Assembly: GCF_000711695.1 (NCBI RefSeq)
Contig: NW_013546847.1
Location: 1-22,055, forward strand
Direction: 5' to 3'
Length of the DNA: 22,055 nt
Origin: Tilletiaria anomala UBC 951
Taxonomy: Eukaryota; Basidiomycota; Exobasidiomycetes; Georgefischeriales; Tilletiariaceae
Shown here: piece after piece, positions 1 through 9,784 of the stretch
Numbering within the stretch: the first letter of the stretch is position 1
How the letters are laid out: every line of letters begins with the position of its first letter
Notes under the pieces: model-generated
Databases searched by the model: none
Seen by the model: only the letters and a program-made list of their open reading frames with translations
What the model was told of the DNA's origin: nothing
Made by a program: the position numbers and the translations under genes

Positions 1-330
1 CTTGGCGCTGGTCCTATGATGCCTCCTGGACCGGGCGGCGGCCCTTCCCTTGCGCCTATGATGGAACGAGGACATGCTGAACCGCTGGCGGAGAGGGACG
101 CGGCCGCTCACCTGCAAGAAAGCAACGGCGACTTGCGAGGAGATACGCATTCTCTCGACAGGAGAATCGTGCTCACATCCGGCACCCAGGCATTTGAATC
201 GGGACCGGAGCGCCTCAACCGTCTTCACTTCCGAATCGGCACAGTCGTCTCTTCTGCTCCCTCGTTCCAGGTCGAGCAAAAATCATCCAAAGATGTAAAT
301 GATCAGACGTCAAACGCAGACAAGAGCTAA
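1..330 (+). other. Open frame entering from the window edge, unidentified
   Basis: Frame 1 is open from the first base to a TAA at 328-330 (109 codons), so it could be the last exon of a gene that starts left of the window. The start is Gly/Pro/Met-rich and the rest is hydrophilic, ending in a Ser/Asp/Lys-rich tail. I recognise no domain. Frame 2 is also open over about 21-298, so openness alone is weak evidence here. It could equally be chance or decayed sequence. Confidence 0.2.
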
Positions 331-751
331 ACGGCTTCCCCGCCAAGTTCTCGCCCTCAACCCTTGCTTTCGCAGCCGGCCTCCTTTCGCCACCTCCGCA
401 GTTCTCCGCCCCCCTCAAGCAGTTCTCTCGGGCCCTCAGCCAGCTCCCGGCCATGTATCTACTTAAAACAGGGACGACCAAGTGGGATCCAGTCGGTTTA
501 ATCGTCACGGGGTCGCCGACTTGGTATTGGTGGATCATGGACCCCTACAGATTTCGTCAAGGAAGCTGCACTTGGGGCAACCTGTCGATGCACCTGCCGG
601 CGCACATAAGCACAAGCATGGGAACAAGAAGCCTGCCTCGGACCTGGGCGAGAACTTGGACGTGATGACTAGCACTGGTGTTTCCAACAGCCTCGAGCGT
701 CGTTCCTATGAGGAGCTTGCGGCAGAGTCGCTGGGATTTAACTTGGCTTAA
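306..751 (+). pseudogene. Protein-like remnant in shifting frames, family unknown
   Basis: From about 306 one frame gives a hydrophobic, Pro/Ser-containing stretch that runs on to a segment reading TKWDPVGLIVTGSPTWYW. From about 482 a second frame gives a hydrophilic C-terminus (HKHKHGNKKPASDLGENLD, later SYEELAAESLGFNLA) closing with TAA at 749-751. The two halves look like pieces of one coding sequence in different frames, and no GT/AG pair I can see joins them cleanly. A decayed gene or a badly resolved 3' end are both possible. I do not recognise the family. Confidence 0.22.
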
Positions 752-2276
752 AACTGTATCGTAGTATTCCCAAGCAAAATACAAGCTCCTCGCGACCGTT
801 CCACTACATAAACCATTACTCCGCCCTCCGGCTAGGCAGCAGCAGGTGCAAGGAGACTTGATCAAACAACGGGCACCTTCGCTTCACCGTCACAAGGGCT
901 TCCAACGTGCGTTGGATGTAGTTGCCGGCGTGTTTACACGCGCATGCATACCCCTTGGCGCCGGATGAATCTACTAGCAACTTGGGCGTCTGCGGCCTGG
1001 CGAGAGGCGAGACCCAATCGCACCCCTGAGAGCCCCGGACTGCTTCATGATTGTAGCCTGTTCTTTGTTCGCATTACAGCGCGCTATGCGTTCAGCTCGC
1101 TTGTCGAGGAAGCGTACCTTTCTTTGTCCATGCGTTGTTGTTCTCTTGTGTTTTGTAAGTTTTGTTTTCGATCATGTTGAAATCACCGCAGCAGTATGGG
1201 GGCTTGTGGTTGCTCGTCCAACCCTGATATTCATGATACAGTCCTATCTCATTTCCGACATACGAAGAGGCAATCAAAGAGCAACCAGCAAAGTGTGTAC
1301 TCAATGAATACTAAGGTTTGGTACCTCAAATGATGCCCGAAATCGAGGTGAGGATCCTAGGCGCAGTCCCCACAGTGTACAATCTAGAAGAAACATGCTT
1401 TTGCCATACGGTCGAACTCAGGGTGCATGGTCACTTGGGAAGTCGAAAAGCTTGTGCAAAGTTGACGCTTCTTATTTAACAAGTAGAGCGGAACGGCCTC
1501 GAAGCCCTTGTCAAGGAACGAAGCAACCTTTTTTGTACGAAAATCAACAAGCCACGGCGGACGCCGAGATACCCTGCACTTCACCACACTTACAACAAGA
1601 AGTCCTGCTGGAATGGGTTGATGCTTATTGGTCGCTCTGTCACTCGGCCTTGGGTGTCAGAGGGCGGGTTGAACAGCCTTTCATTACCTGTTGACGTCAT
1701 TCATCGCCAGATCCAGCGGTGCTTCGGCTTGCGTGCCCTTTCAACTTGCCCAATTGTGAAGTTCCACCTGTCCAATGCACTTGCGCCTTGTGGCATTCGC
1801 TACATCTCTCTTCTTGAACAAGGCAACATGACCTGCTTCCGGCTTCGCCCATCCCTCGATTTGGCGCGTGTTGGCGCTGACTGAGCTGCAGTGACGCCTT
1901 CGGGAGACGCCGATCAGACTAGAGCAGGCCAGAGTTTCTGCGCCATTTCGATGTCATCGCATGTGTATTGCCGGTAACGACAAACCGTTTGTCTATGTAT
2001 AAAGATGGCACCAAAGAAACCGTACTGCTATCTCCGACCTTCATTCCTCTACTTCCTTCTTTAACCTCTCTCACCGCTACCATCAGTCCTGCCAAATCCT
2101 TTCTCGTTGATCAGGTCTCGACCTCTTCAATAGCCCCTCTCCCTGGGTTCCTGTCGGCCGGTCCGATCTTCTCATTCCACCTAGCTTCTCATTCTACCTT
2201 AGCACCAATGGATTTGTGTGCTCCATTTCGATACCCATTACTGTTAAGTGTCCTGAAGTCACTCGCTGTTAAAGAG
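752..2276. other. Intergenic, no gene seen
   Basis: All frames here are short and read as low-information sequence. About 1060-1310 is T/A-richer, like a 3' untranslated region. A TATAAAG element sits near 1998, followed by a C/T-rich stretch (about 2020-2110) of the sort that precedes fungal start codons, but no intact gene follows. No tRNA-like or repeat structure was recognised. Confidence 0.4.
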
Positions 2277-3175
2277 ATAATAAAGGTCCAGGCTTTGCTC
2301 ACTACCGCGCTCCGCTACTGTAGTGAGAACGCGTGCTGAATACCGCTGCTGCTGCGACTGTCTTCATCGCTTTGACTGTCTGAACGTACCATGCAACACA
2401 CTCGAAAGCTTCCGTTGGCACCGCCCCAAATCTCTGAACGCAACTTTAGGGATTCCACAACTCTAGCCCCGTCGTTGTTGCTCTCTAGGCGGTCACTCTA
2501 CGTACCGGCGGAATACCACGCACTCTTCGCACGTCAGCCTTCGCAAGGCGGTTCCGGGGGCAAAAGGGCAAGGGAAACAAGAAGCTCAGCTCCAAGGCAG
2601 CAGGCAGCGCTGCCGCTGGTGCTGTTGCTTGTGGCGATGCTGCTTCGTCAGTCGGCTTCGCTTTCAGAAACGTTGTCTCGAAAGTCATACTGTTTGACCA
2701 GCTCATCAATATGCGCCCGCTTCACCGCAATAGGTCGACGCTGCGATCCAGAAAGCAGCTACGCTTCACAAATTCTAACTGCACATCCTCGTAGGAATCG
2801 CTATGGAGTCGACGGGATGTACCGTAAAGGCGAACAAGTACGGCTGCTTCCAATTCAGCGACGACTTTGCCTAGCCCAAGTACGATGGCGGCCGACCGAA
2901 GAGCGGCAATGGCGCGCAGGCTAACGCCGGGGCTGCTTACATTGCTGAACTGGTCAAGCAAAAGGGTAATTCGCTCTAGCAGGCGCCGCGCACGTACAAC
3001 GACCCGCTCAACCAGTGGGAAAATCCTAGTTACCAGACCCATATACACCATCATGAAGAGTTAGGGGTTCTGATTCGGCAGGTCTAGCTGTCTGCATCGC
3101 CTGTCAACCATGGATCAGTTGTGGATGATGTTTTGCAATGGGAGTGCGCGAGCGTGACTTATCTGATGTGTCCTT
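2277..3175 (+). pseudogene. Candidate decayed gene, perhaps once secreted
   Basis: At about 2282 a signal-peptide-like run (KVQALLTTAL) appears without a start codon. It is followed by protein-like blocks in more than one frame, for example SSKAAGSAAAGAVACGDAAS (from about 2588), AYIAELVKQKGNSL and APRTYNDPLNQWENPSYQTH (about 2935-3050). The blocks are interrupted by several in-frame TAG and TGA codons and at least one frame change. Upstream lie a TATA-like element and a pyrimidine-rich stretch in the right order for a promoter. I cannot name the family. That it is a dead gene rather than chance reading is an inference from the look of the peptides. Confidence 0.28.
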
Positions 3176-3855
3176 GACCGGCGACCATGAATCAGGTGTA
3201 GGTGTCACGATGACATGGATCAAGTTGCAAAGGTCTTCAGAATGCAAGACCGTGATGCATGACGCTGAATATCAGACGGGGCCACGCCACGATGCTCTTC
3301 GTCCCACGACATCGCACTGTGCGCAGACCAGAAGGCGTCTCTTGTTGAGCTGTCAGGCTCTTCCCTGTTTACCCATTAAACTGATGTTTCGATGACACCC
3401 CTCTAAATAGACCACACCATACGACACACAAGACTTAACCCGGAACAACCGAGCTGGGGTTTGCAATCTGCAGATGCGTCAGGCGTCAAGAACTGTGCGC
3501 CAGGCCGCAGCAGTGCCGCACTCCGCAGTGCGCGGGCGGTCAGGCAAATGGGACGAGCGGTGGTAAATGTCGTTATTTTTCGAAGAGGGGGATCTCTATG
3601 GCCTATGATTGAGCCTGCTTAGTGTGAGAGCCTGCTGCATGTTACCTGGGGGGGAGGCGGGGGCCAGGAAGGCCGGGAATCGGGTCGTGAGACGCGAGCC
3701 ATGACCCACGGAACGCGGGAGCCGGGAAGGCCGTGGCAAGATCGTGAGAGAAAGGGTAAACTTGTCCTAGAAAGTTGCCTTTTTCTTTTCTATTTTGAAA
3801 AACCCGACGCCACAGAGGAGAAAAGCCACAGACGGTTTCATGCTAAAAGCGAATT
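3176..3855. other. Intergenic with GC-rich low-complexity stretch
   Basis: No credible coding frame. A perfect 6-bp stem with a 4-nt loop lies at 3517-3532 (CGCACT/AGTGCG). A G-rich tract lies at about 3648-3663, followed by imperfect repeats of a CCGGGAA-like unit at about 3675-3730. None matches a structural RNA I know (RNase P, MRP, SRP and spliceosomal RNAs were considered). Confidence 0.35.
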
Positions 3856-4329
3856 TTAGCGAAGGAGTTCTACCGCAACACGCGTGGCAGACTGGCAGGG
3901 TCTATTATCTCCATACTGAAACAGAGTCACGACAATAGCCACCAACTCTCTACAGAGATCGAGTTGTGTGTGAACTTGTGAACAGTGATGAAGTGTAGTA
4001 TCGAGGACGTTCATGGTAGCGTTGAAGCGCAAACGCGCCGAGGCGCTGAGTTGCGCGATTTCCCGCTTGTGGGGATCGCACGAACTCCTGGGCCTGCCTT
4101 CCTGGACCCTGTCGACTGTGGGGCGTCGCCTGGCCTGACTTGGCTTTCGTCTGCCCTGGTTGGCCGGTTGGACTGGCAACCAGGAGGAGGCGCTGCTGGG
4201 CTGGTAGAGAAGGTGCTGTGTATGTGGGGGTCGAAGGGGACATAGTAATCGACCTGGTGCTGTCGTGTAAGGCTGGAGTGCTCTGTGCAAGTGGTTGCCA
4301 ATCTGCCTACAAATTGCGAGGACAGACAA
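3856..4329 (-). CDS. Weak hypothetical ORF, 157 aa
   Basis: An uninterrupted minus-strand frame begins with ATG at 4329 and ends at 3856. The N-terminal half is Pro/Gln/Arg-rich. The C-terminal 70 residues read like an amphipathic helix pair, including NATMNVLDTTLHHCSQVHTQ and LCRELVAIVVTLFQYG. No known domain, splice signals or promoter features support it, and overlapping frames on both strands are nearly as long. It may be a small real gene, the end of a degraded one, or chance. Confidence 0.2.
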   Translation of the reverse strand: MSVLAICRQIGNHLHRALQPYTTAPGRLLCPLRPPHTQHLLYQPSSASSWLPVQPANQGRRKPSQARRRPTVDRVQEGRPRSSCDPHKREIAQLSASARLRFNATMNVLDTTLHHCSQVHTQLDLCRELVAIVVTLFQYGDNRPCQSATRVAVELLR

Positions 4330-5476
4330 TGTATGTACATACCATATGTGCTATAATGGGAGTACGTATGTATGAATGAATATATTCTCGTATGAATGTT
4401 AATACATTGCCATACATAGTGCCGATGTGGTGACTTGGAGAGAGAGGAGTGGTATGCACATAATCTGCCAATGTCGGATGTCAGATCTGAAGAGCAGATG
4501 TACCGCCTGGAGCAGCCCTGGGGCCTGGAGACTGGTGTGACGCACATGACTGCTGAACATCTCTTTTACATGCATGCATCGGTTTTGGTTTCAACTACAT
4601 AACTACGGGAACATACACATGCAGTCAGAAGGTTGGTGCTCTGCCACTGGAAGCAGTGTGGCTTTCCAACACAACCTAAATTCGGAATAGGCTCCAAGCG
4701 TGTCAACTCAAATGGTCTTGATGAGTGTCGAACAGAAGTCCACACACACGTTCACTGGTAAAGTGTCGCGGGTGGACTCGCGAAAGACACGCCGCCACTT
4801 CAGCTCTACACTGCTACAGTGCTGCCCGCCCATACTTTTCGTGAGGCAGCACTGCTGTATGCAGATCACGCTATTTACGTACATCCACCATCCCAATCGC
4901 AATCAATGCGATGAAGAGCTCTCGAGTGAGGCACGGAGGGAGAGAAAGAGGCAGGGAGGGGCTCTCTCGTCTCGATGAAACAGATGAGAGGATCAGGTTT
5001 ATTAGTTAACTTGCTCTTAAGATCGTGGTCCAAGGTCATCCTTTCGTTGCACGTCTAAAGGTGGAGAAGGGTCTGCGTTCAGACGGTCTCGCAGTAGAGA
5101 AAAAAGAGGACTGTCTCACACACCCAATCGGCGAGCGATAGGGACGCGCTCAAATTGGCAACAGTTCCTATCTGACGCCGAGGAAGACGACGATCCAGAG
5201 CCATCAAGTCCAGCCAGCCCTCTTTCACGCTTCCGCCTTGGACAACTCGCAGACCGAGGTCGCGAGAGCGTTGCTATCTTCATTCTGAGACACTCTCTGC
5301 GTCCCCTTGCCCTTCATTCCGACAGGTCTGAGCGTGTGGCCAAACTCATCCGCAGGCTCAGCTCCCCATCTCCGGTCGGGCCCCACGCTAACGCGGGCCA
5401 GCTCCTCCAACTTCATATACTCGGCCTGTGTCCGACGCCCTTCACCCTCTCATCCCCCTCCTTTTCACCTTCCATC
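4330..5476. other. Intergenic and probable 5' leader of the membrane-protein gene
   Basis: The stretch at 4325-4420 is AT-rich with repeated GTATG/CATAC units. No gene is seen up to about 5020. From about 5020 to 5476 the frame of the downstream membrane protein is free of stops but has no ATG, and the last 60 bp before its start are strongly C/T-rich, typical of a fungal leader. The frame upstream of the ATG encodes an acidic Ser/Pro stretch (SDAEEDDDPEPSSPASP), which could be chance. Confidence 0.4.
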
Positions 5477-7689
5477 ATGAAACCCCAAACACCGCTCGCA
5501 TTAGTTACGTTGAGCATCGCTTCTGCTACAGGTAAGGCGTCGGCCCAGTTCGTCGAGAGGCGGCACGCTTCAAGTTCGCATTCGCGACGAGACCGTGTCT
5601 CCCACGCTCCCACTCCTCTTGCCATGCGCGACGGCCTCGTCCACCACGTTGCTAACGACCTCGTCGACTCAGGTTCAGATTCGAGCTCGAGTAGCAAGTC
5701 GCCCATCGCCAAGACGCCATCTGCCCACCGAGCCGCGTCGTCCTCTTCCGCCAAGGCGCCCGCCTCCTCACCATCCTCCAAGTCAACCACCGCGTCTAAG
5801 GAATCTACCGAAGCGAAGAGCTCAGATTCCTCTTCTGACTCCAGCTTCAAACCTGTCAAAGGCATCGTATCAGGCTTGGGAGAGGTCGCCAATGGCACCG
5901 CAAAGGTTGTACACGGCCTTGGCAAAGCCGTCGAGAGCGTGCCCGTCGTGGGACCGGTCGTCGCGAGCCTTCCGGTCCTTAAACCTGTTCTGACTAGCGG
6001 TGAGCATCTATCAAGGCCGAGTTGCACATTCAGAGTGCTTGCATGCTGACTTTGTCTATCATCTTTGCCTCTGGGTCTCGCGCGCGACAGGTGATCACTC
6101 CGTGAGTGTCCTCCGCATCGCTCCCGACGCATTTTCACGGATTCCACACACTCATACCGCTTCCTTTCTTGCGCATTCAGTCTGGCGGTGGTGGCGGCGG
6201 AAATGGGGGCGGTGACAATGGCGGAGGAGGAAATGGCGGTGGCAACGGAGGCAACAGCGGAAACGGGGGTAATGGTGGCGCTGGAGGCCCCAATCCACCG
6301 GGCAGCAATGGCCAGGGCAACAATGGCACGTATTCAGGGCAGAGGCCTCCGTTCAACCCTTCACTCAGCTCCCCGGGAATCGCCAACCCCAAGGCCATCG
6401 GCATCGCCACGGGTACCGCCGGTGCCGGCGGGACGATTGGCACTGTTGGCGCAAGCACAGGAGCCAACGGCGCCGCCCTCGATGGTGGTGCTGCGACTGA
6501 CGCTGGCGCCTCTAGCCAGAGTGGAGACGGGACAACAGGCACCACCCCTGCGTTCGGATCAACAGGTTCTGGAAGCGTCGGCGACTCCGGTAGTTTGCCA
6601 GGCTCCAGCAGCAGCGGCGCCAATGGGTCATCATCCGGCTCCAACTCTGCCAAGATCGCCGCGCCCATCGCAGTCATCCTCGTTGTCCTCATCGCCGCCA
6701 TCGTCTTCCTCATCGTCCGCAGGCGCCGAAGACACAAGGCTGCCGTCGCTGCCTCTGCCGGCACGCTCGGCGCCACTGGCCGTGCGCGCACGTTCAATAG
6801 GAACTACAAGCGCGGCATGACCTTTGGCGCAGGACTCGTCGGAGCCGGCAAGTACCAGGATCGCATCGACGGTGATCGTGTTTCGCGTTCGTCCGAGGAC
6901 TCGTGGGTTCCTGGTCAATTGCAGAGTCGGCAGTCGAACATGCAGTTTAACGGCCCGGCGTACCACGACTTCATGACGGAGGTGCCGCATTCGCCCATCA
7001 CGCCTGTCGCACCGGCCGCAGCTGTGTACCCCTTCAGCTCATTTGGCAACGCCAACATTAACCCATTCTCTGACGGGGGACATTCAAACGAGGCCGCATC
7101 GTCCACCCACACTTTCACCACTACCACGGCGCCGACATTGTCAGAAGCACCTTTGTCACACAACCATGAGCAGAACCCTAGCCGCGTGAGCGTCGTTTCG
7201 GCCTCCGGCATGTCGCTTGGCGGCCTCTCCTCGGCAATCTCCCACGGTCACGGCTATGTCACGGCGTCCGAGCAGAGCCACCACACCAATAGTGTGCTGG
7301 TGGACGACGACGCTGCCTCAATCGACTTTAGCATGATCCACACGCGTTACCTCGCCTTGGATACCTTGCAGCTCGCGTCAGCTGGCAACACTAATAACCT
7401 GGACCGCCTTACCGTCGCTGCGCACGAAGGCCGGCACGCGCACACCCCGAACCTCGGGGATCCCTCGCAGGTGTTGTACGTCGGCAACGGCAGCGAGATG
7501 CAGCACGGTCAGCGCGGATACAGGAGCAGCCTCGCGGTGCGGAACAGCAACAACCCGTTCGATGACGGCTATGAGATCTCGCCATCCATTCACGTTTCGT
7601 CGCATGATCACCACTCGATGGAGGCTGACCAGGAGGACAATGCTAGCTACTCAGTCCACTCGCACCGCCCGAGCAGCTGCAGCCACTAG
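5477..7689 (+). CDS. Single-pass membrane protein, Mid2/Wsc-like architecture (680 aa, 3 exons)
   Basis: Exons are 5477-5999, 6091-6101 and 6181-7689. The 11-nt middle exon is needed to restore the frame. The first ATG after the C/T-rich leader opens a signal peptide (residues 1-23, cut after ASA). Residues 24-140 are Ser/Ala/Lys-rich and probably O-mannosylated. A Val/Gly/Pro amphipathic stretch ends near 175. A Gly/Asn run (about 179-215) and a Thr/Ser/Gly region follow, then one transmembrane helix (337-357) with an RRRRRHK stop-transfer. The cytoplasmic tail (358-680) carries NPFSD (472-476) and NPFDD (636-640), matching the NPFxD signal read by Sla1 in yeast clathrin endocytosis. The layout recalls fungal wall-stress sensors and Axl2/Skg6-type proteins, but no WSC cysteine domain is present. 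Surface sensing is an inference. Confidence 0.85.
6091..6101 (+). other. 11-nt microexon of the membrane-protein gene
   Basis: Exon 1 ends in phase 1 before GTGAGC at 6000. The segment GTGATCACTCC lies between an acceptor (GCGACAG, ending 6090) and a donor (GTGAGT, from 6102). Its inclusion gives Gly-Asp-His-Ser and enters the Gly-rich frame at 6181 in phase. Skipping it (one 181-nt intron) puts the reading out of frame. A CTGAC branch site lies at 6046-6050 in the first intron. Confidence 0.8.
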
Positions 7690-8380
7690 GCGCTGCTGTG
7701 CGCGCCAACCAACGGACCGGGCCTTTCACTTTCGGGATTGACTTGTCGCAACTTCCTCGGGTATCACACGCGCTGTCTCAACACAAATGTTCCGGCTTGC
7801 TGCTTTCATTTACATCACCATCAACATTATCATCGGCATACGTCATGTGTACCCAGCGCATGATCGCGTTTCGGATACACAGCACACGCTCATTTCGAAT
7901 CTAACTTCGGTTTCTGCAACCCCACCACTCCAACTAGCGTCTCTCCTTTTAGGGGAAGCTCGGTCACGGGCCACACCTACACTGTGCAATCACCTGCGGT
8001 GTACATTAGCAAAAGATACAGCGGGCAACCGCTCTTGATTCTGCCTTCTTCATTCACAGCTTTCGCTTCCACATTCGCATTTTCCCGCCTTCGCCTTCGC
8101 TTTTGCCTGCGAACTTCTCTTGGGATTCGTCGAAATAGATTCCTGTACCGACAGGACGGCAGTAACCTACTGGGCTCTCTTTCTTGAAGCTATAGGGCAG
8201 AGACCGACCGAACTACTCTCCTTTTCTTTGTACCTTGACACATCAGAATGGGCAATGCGCAATACTTTCCCGCGTTTCTTGAACATGCGTGCTCAGTGGG
8301 AGTGCGTGCGTGCGTGAATGCAATGCGTGCTCTTTCAGCGGATGGGGTATACACGGAGTCACGAAGGTGGTGACTGTATG
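7690..8380. other. Convergent intergenic region (two 3' ends)
   Basis: This lies between the stop of the plus-strand membrane-protein gene and the stop of the minus-strand RFC gene. It is C/T- and A/T-mixed with a short GTGCGTGCGTGCGTG run near 8303-8317. Short ORFs on both strands have no protein character. It most likely holds both 3' untranslated regions. Confidence 0.5.
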
Positions 8381-9784
8381 TCACACGTTGAATGCATCGG
8401 GTTTGATGGCCATCTTTGACAGTCGCGCAAGGAGGCCGCCAAGTTGAACGAGCGTTGCGACGCCCTCGAGGATGCGCATGTGCGTCCAGCCGATCTCACG
8501 GATGAATTCCAGCTTGAGAGCCTCGGGCATGCCATCCAGCGTCTTGACGACACGGAAGAGTGTCGTTATGATGTCCAGCGCAGAGTAGCCCTGGCTCCAG
8601 ATCTCATCCAGACGCTCGATCGCCGTATCCACGTCGCCTTTCTGGCATGACTTGAGCACCGCGCGGATCACCCGCGGATGCGGCTGGTCACACACTTTGA
8701 AAACATTGTCCGGCGAGACAAACCCTGAGCCTGTCCAGGTCGACTGTAGATTGTTGATCGCTTGTCGCATATCGCCTTCGCAGGTGAAAATTAGCGCGCC
8801 AAGGCCTTCGTCGCTGTATTGTACCTGGTAGGTCCAATTCAACCCCGATCTGTCAGCCGGTCTATCCCTCACGAGACAACTATGTGAAGTACTGGACTCG
8901 AGCGACTCACCTTTTCTGTCTCGCAGATCTCCAGTAGCCGCTGCAGCACTTCTTCATCCTTGAGCTTGGTGTAGCGGAGAATGGCGCACCGACTCTGCAA
9001 TGGATCGATGATCTTGTTGGATTGATTGCAAGCGAAACAAAAGCGGGTCGTATTCGAGTAAATTTCCATAGTGCGTCGCAGCGCTTGCTGTGCGCCAGAT
9101 GTCATACTGTCACACGGCAAGGCAGGCATATACTAATGAGACCATGCGGAACGAGTCCCCGACCTGACCTGCCCAACCTCACCTGTCTGCTTCATCGAGA
9201 ATCACAATCTTATGCCGCCCTGCTGGCAAAGACACCTTCTTTTGCGCGAAATGTTTGATCTTGTTTCGTACCACATCGATACCTCTGCAAAAGAAGTGGG
9301 CATAAGCGTGTCTTCTGTGGCCTCTGGAACAGTCGGCCAATGGCGAGCGCACCTCTCATCGGAAGCATTCAACTCTAGTACCCCTTCCTTGTACGCATCG
9401 CCCAATAGGGCGTGTGCAAGGCAATGCACGCTGGTAGTTTTCCCAATCCCGGGCAACCCCTGCGTGTGCGAGGCAGGCAGAAAGTGAGTAGCTCATATAA
9501 CATGACTGGCGGCAGCCCTCCAGGAGGCTTGCTCACTGATATGAGCAAGTGCGGCACGTTTCCATCCCTCTGAATGACTTTGAGCCTCTCGATCGTCGGT
9601 TTGTTGCCGACGACATCGTCTAATTTGAGCGGTCTGTACTTCTCCACCCTGAAGAATTATGAGCACACCTCATCAGCATAGGCCCATGGCTGCTTTACGC
9701 ATCGCAAGGCGTGATCACTTACCAAGGCAACTCGTAGGCTGGGGTCCCGTCTTGCGACGATCCTGCAGCGGCTGTGATACTCAT
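8381..9784 (-). CDS. RFC4: Replication factor C small subunit (yeast Rfc4 / human RFC2)
   Basis: One of the small AAA+ subunits of the RFC clamp loader, which opens PCNA and loads it at primer-template junctions in the nucleus. Six exons on the minus strand: 9784-9723, 9648-9537, 9459-9353, 9284-9183, 9106-8911 and 8824-8381 give 340 aa (yeast Rfc4 323, human RFC2 354). Visible in order: YELPWVEKYRP (18-28), Walker A GLPGIGKT (59-66), [15 protein letters not shown] (RFC box), Walker B DEAD (124-127), sensor 1 ACNQSNK (153-159), the SRC arginine-finger motif (166-168), [15 protein letters not shown], and FKVCDQPHP, which marks this paralogue. The C-terminal collar ends [10 protein letters not shown]-like (here [12 protein letters not shown]). 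Introns are 74, 77, 68, 76 and 86 nt. All joins are in phase. Family assignment is firm. Confidence 0.95.

Noticed and set aside
2277-3175. Alternative genetic code reading TAG as an amino acid
   Set aside because: The intact membrane-protein gene ends at TAG after its conserved-style tail, and the other intact genes contain no in-frame TAG.
5413-6147. 244-aa minus-strand ORF opposite the membrane-protein gene
   Set aside because: It is the antisense shadow of the Ser-rich exon 1, crosses a real intron, and has no domain.
6177-6797. 206-aa minus-strand and 210-aa plus-strand Pro/Ala/Ser-rich ORFs
   Set aside because: Both are out-of-frame readings of the Gly-rich repeat and Ser/Gly region of the membrane protein.
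7787-8038. 83-aa ORF with a hydrophobic N-terminus in the convergent spacer
   Set aside because: Short, no downstream protein character, and placed where two 3' untranslated regions are expected.
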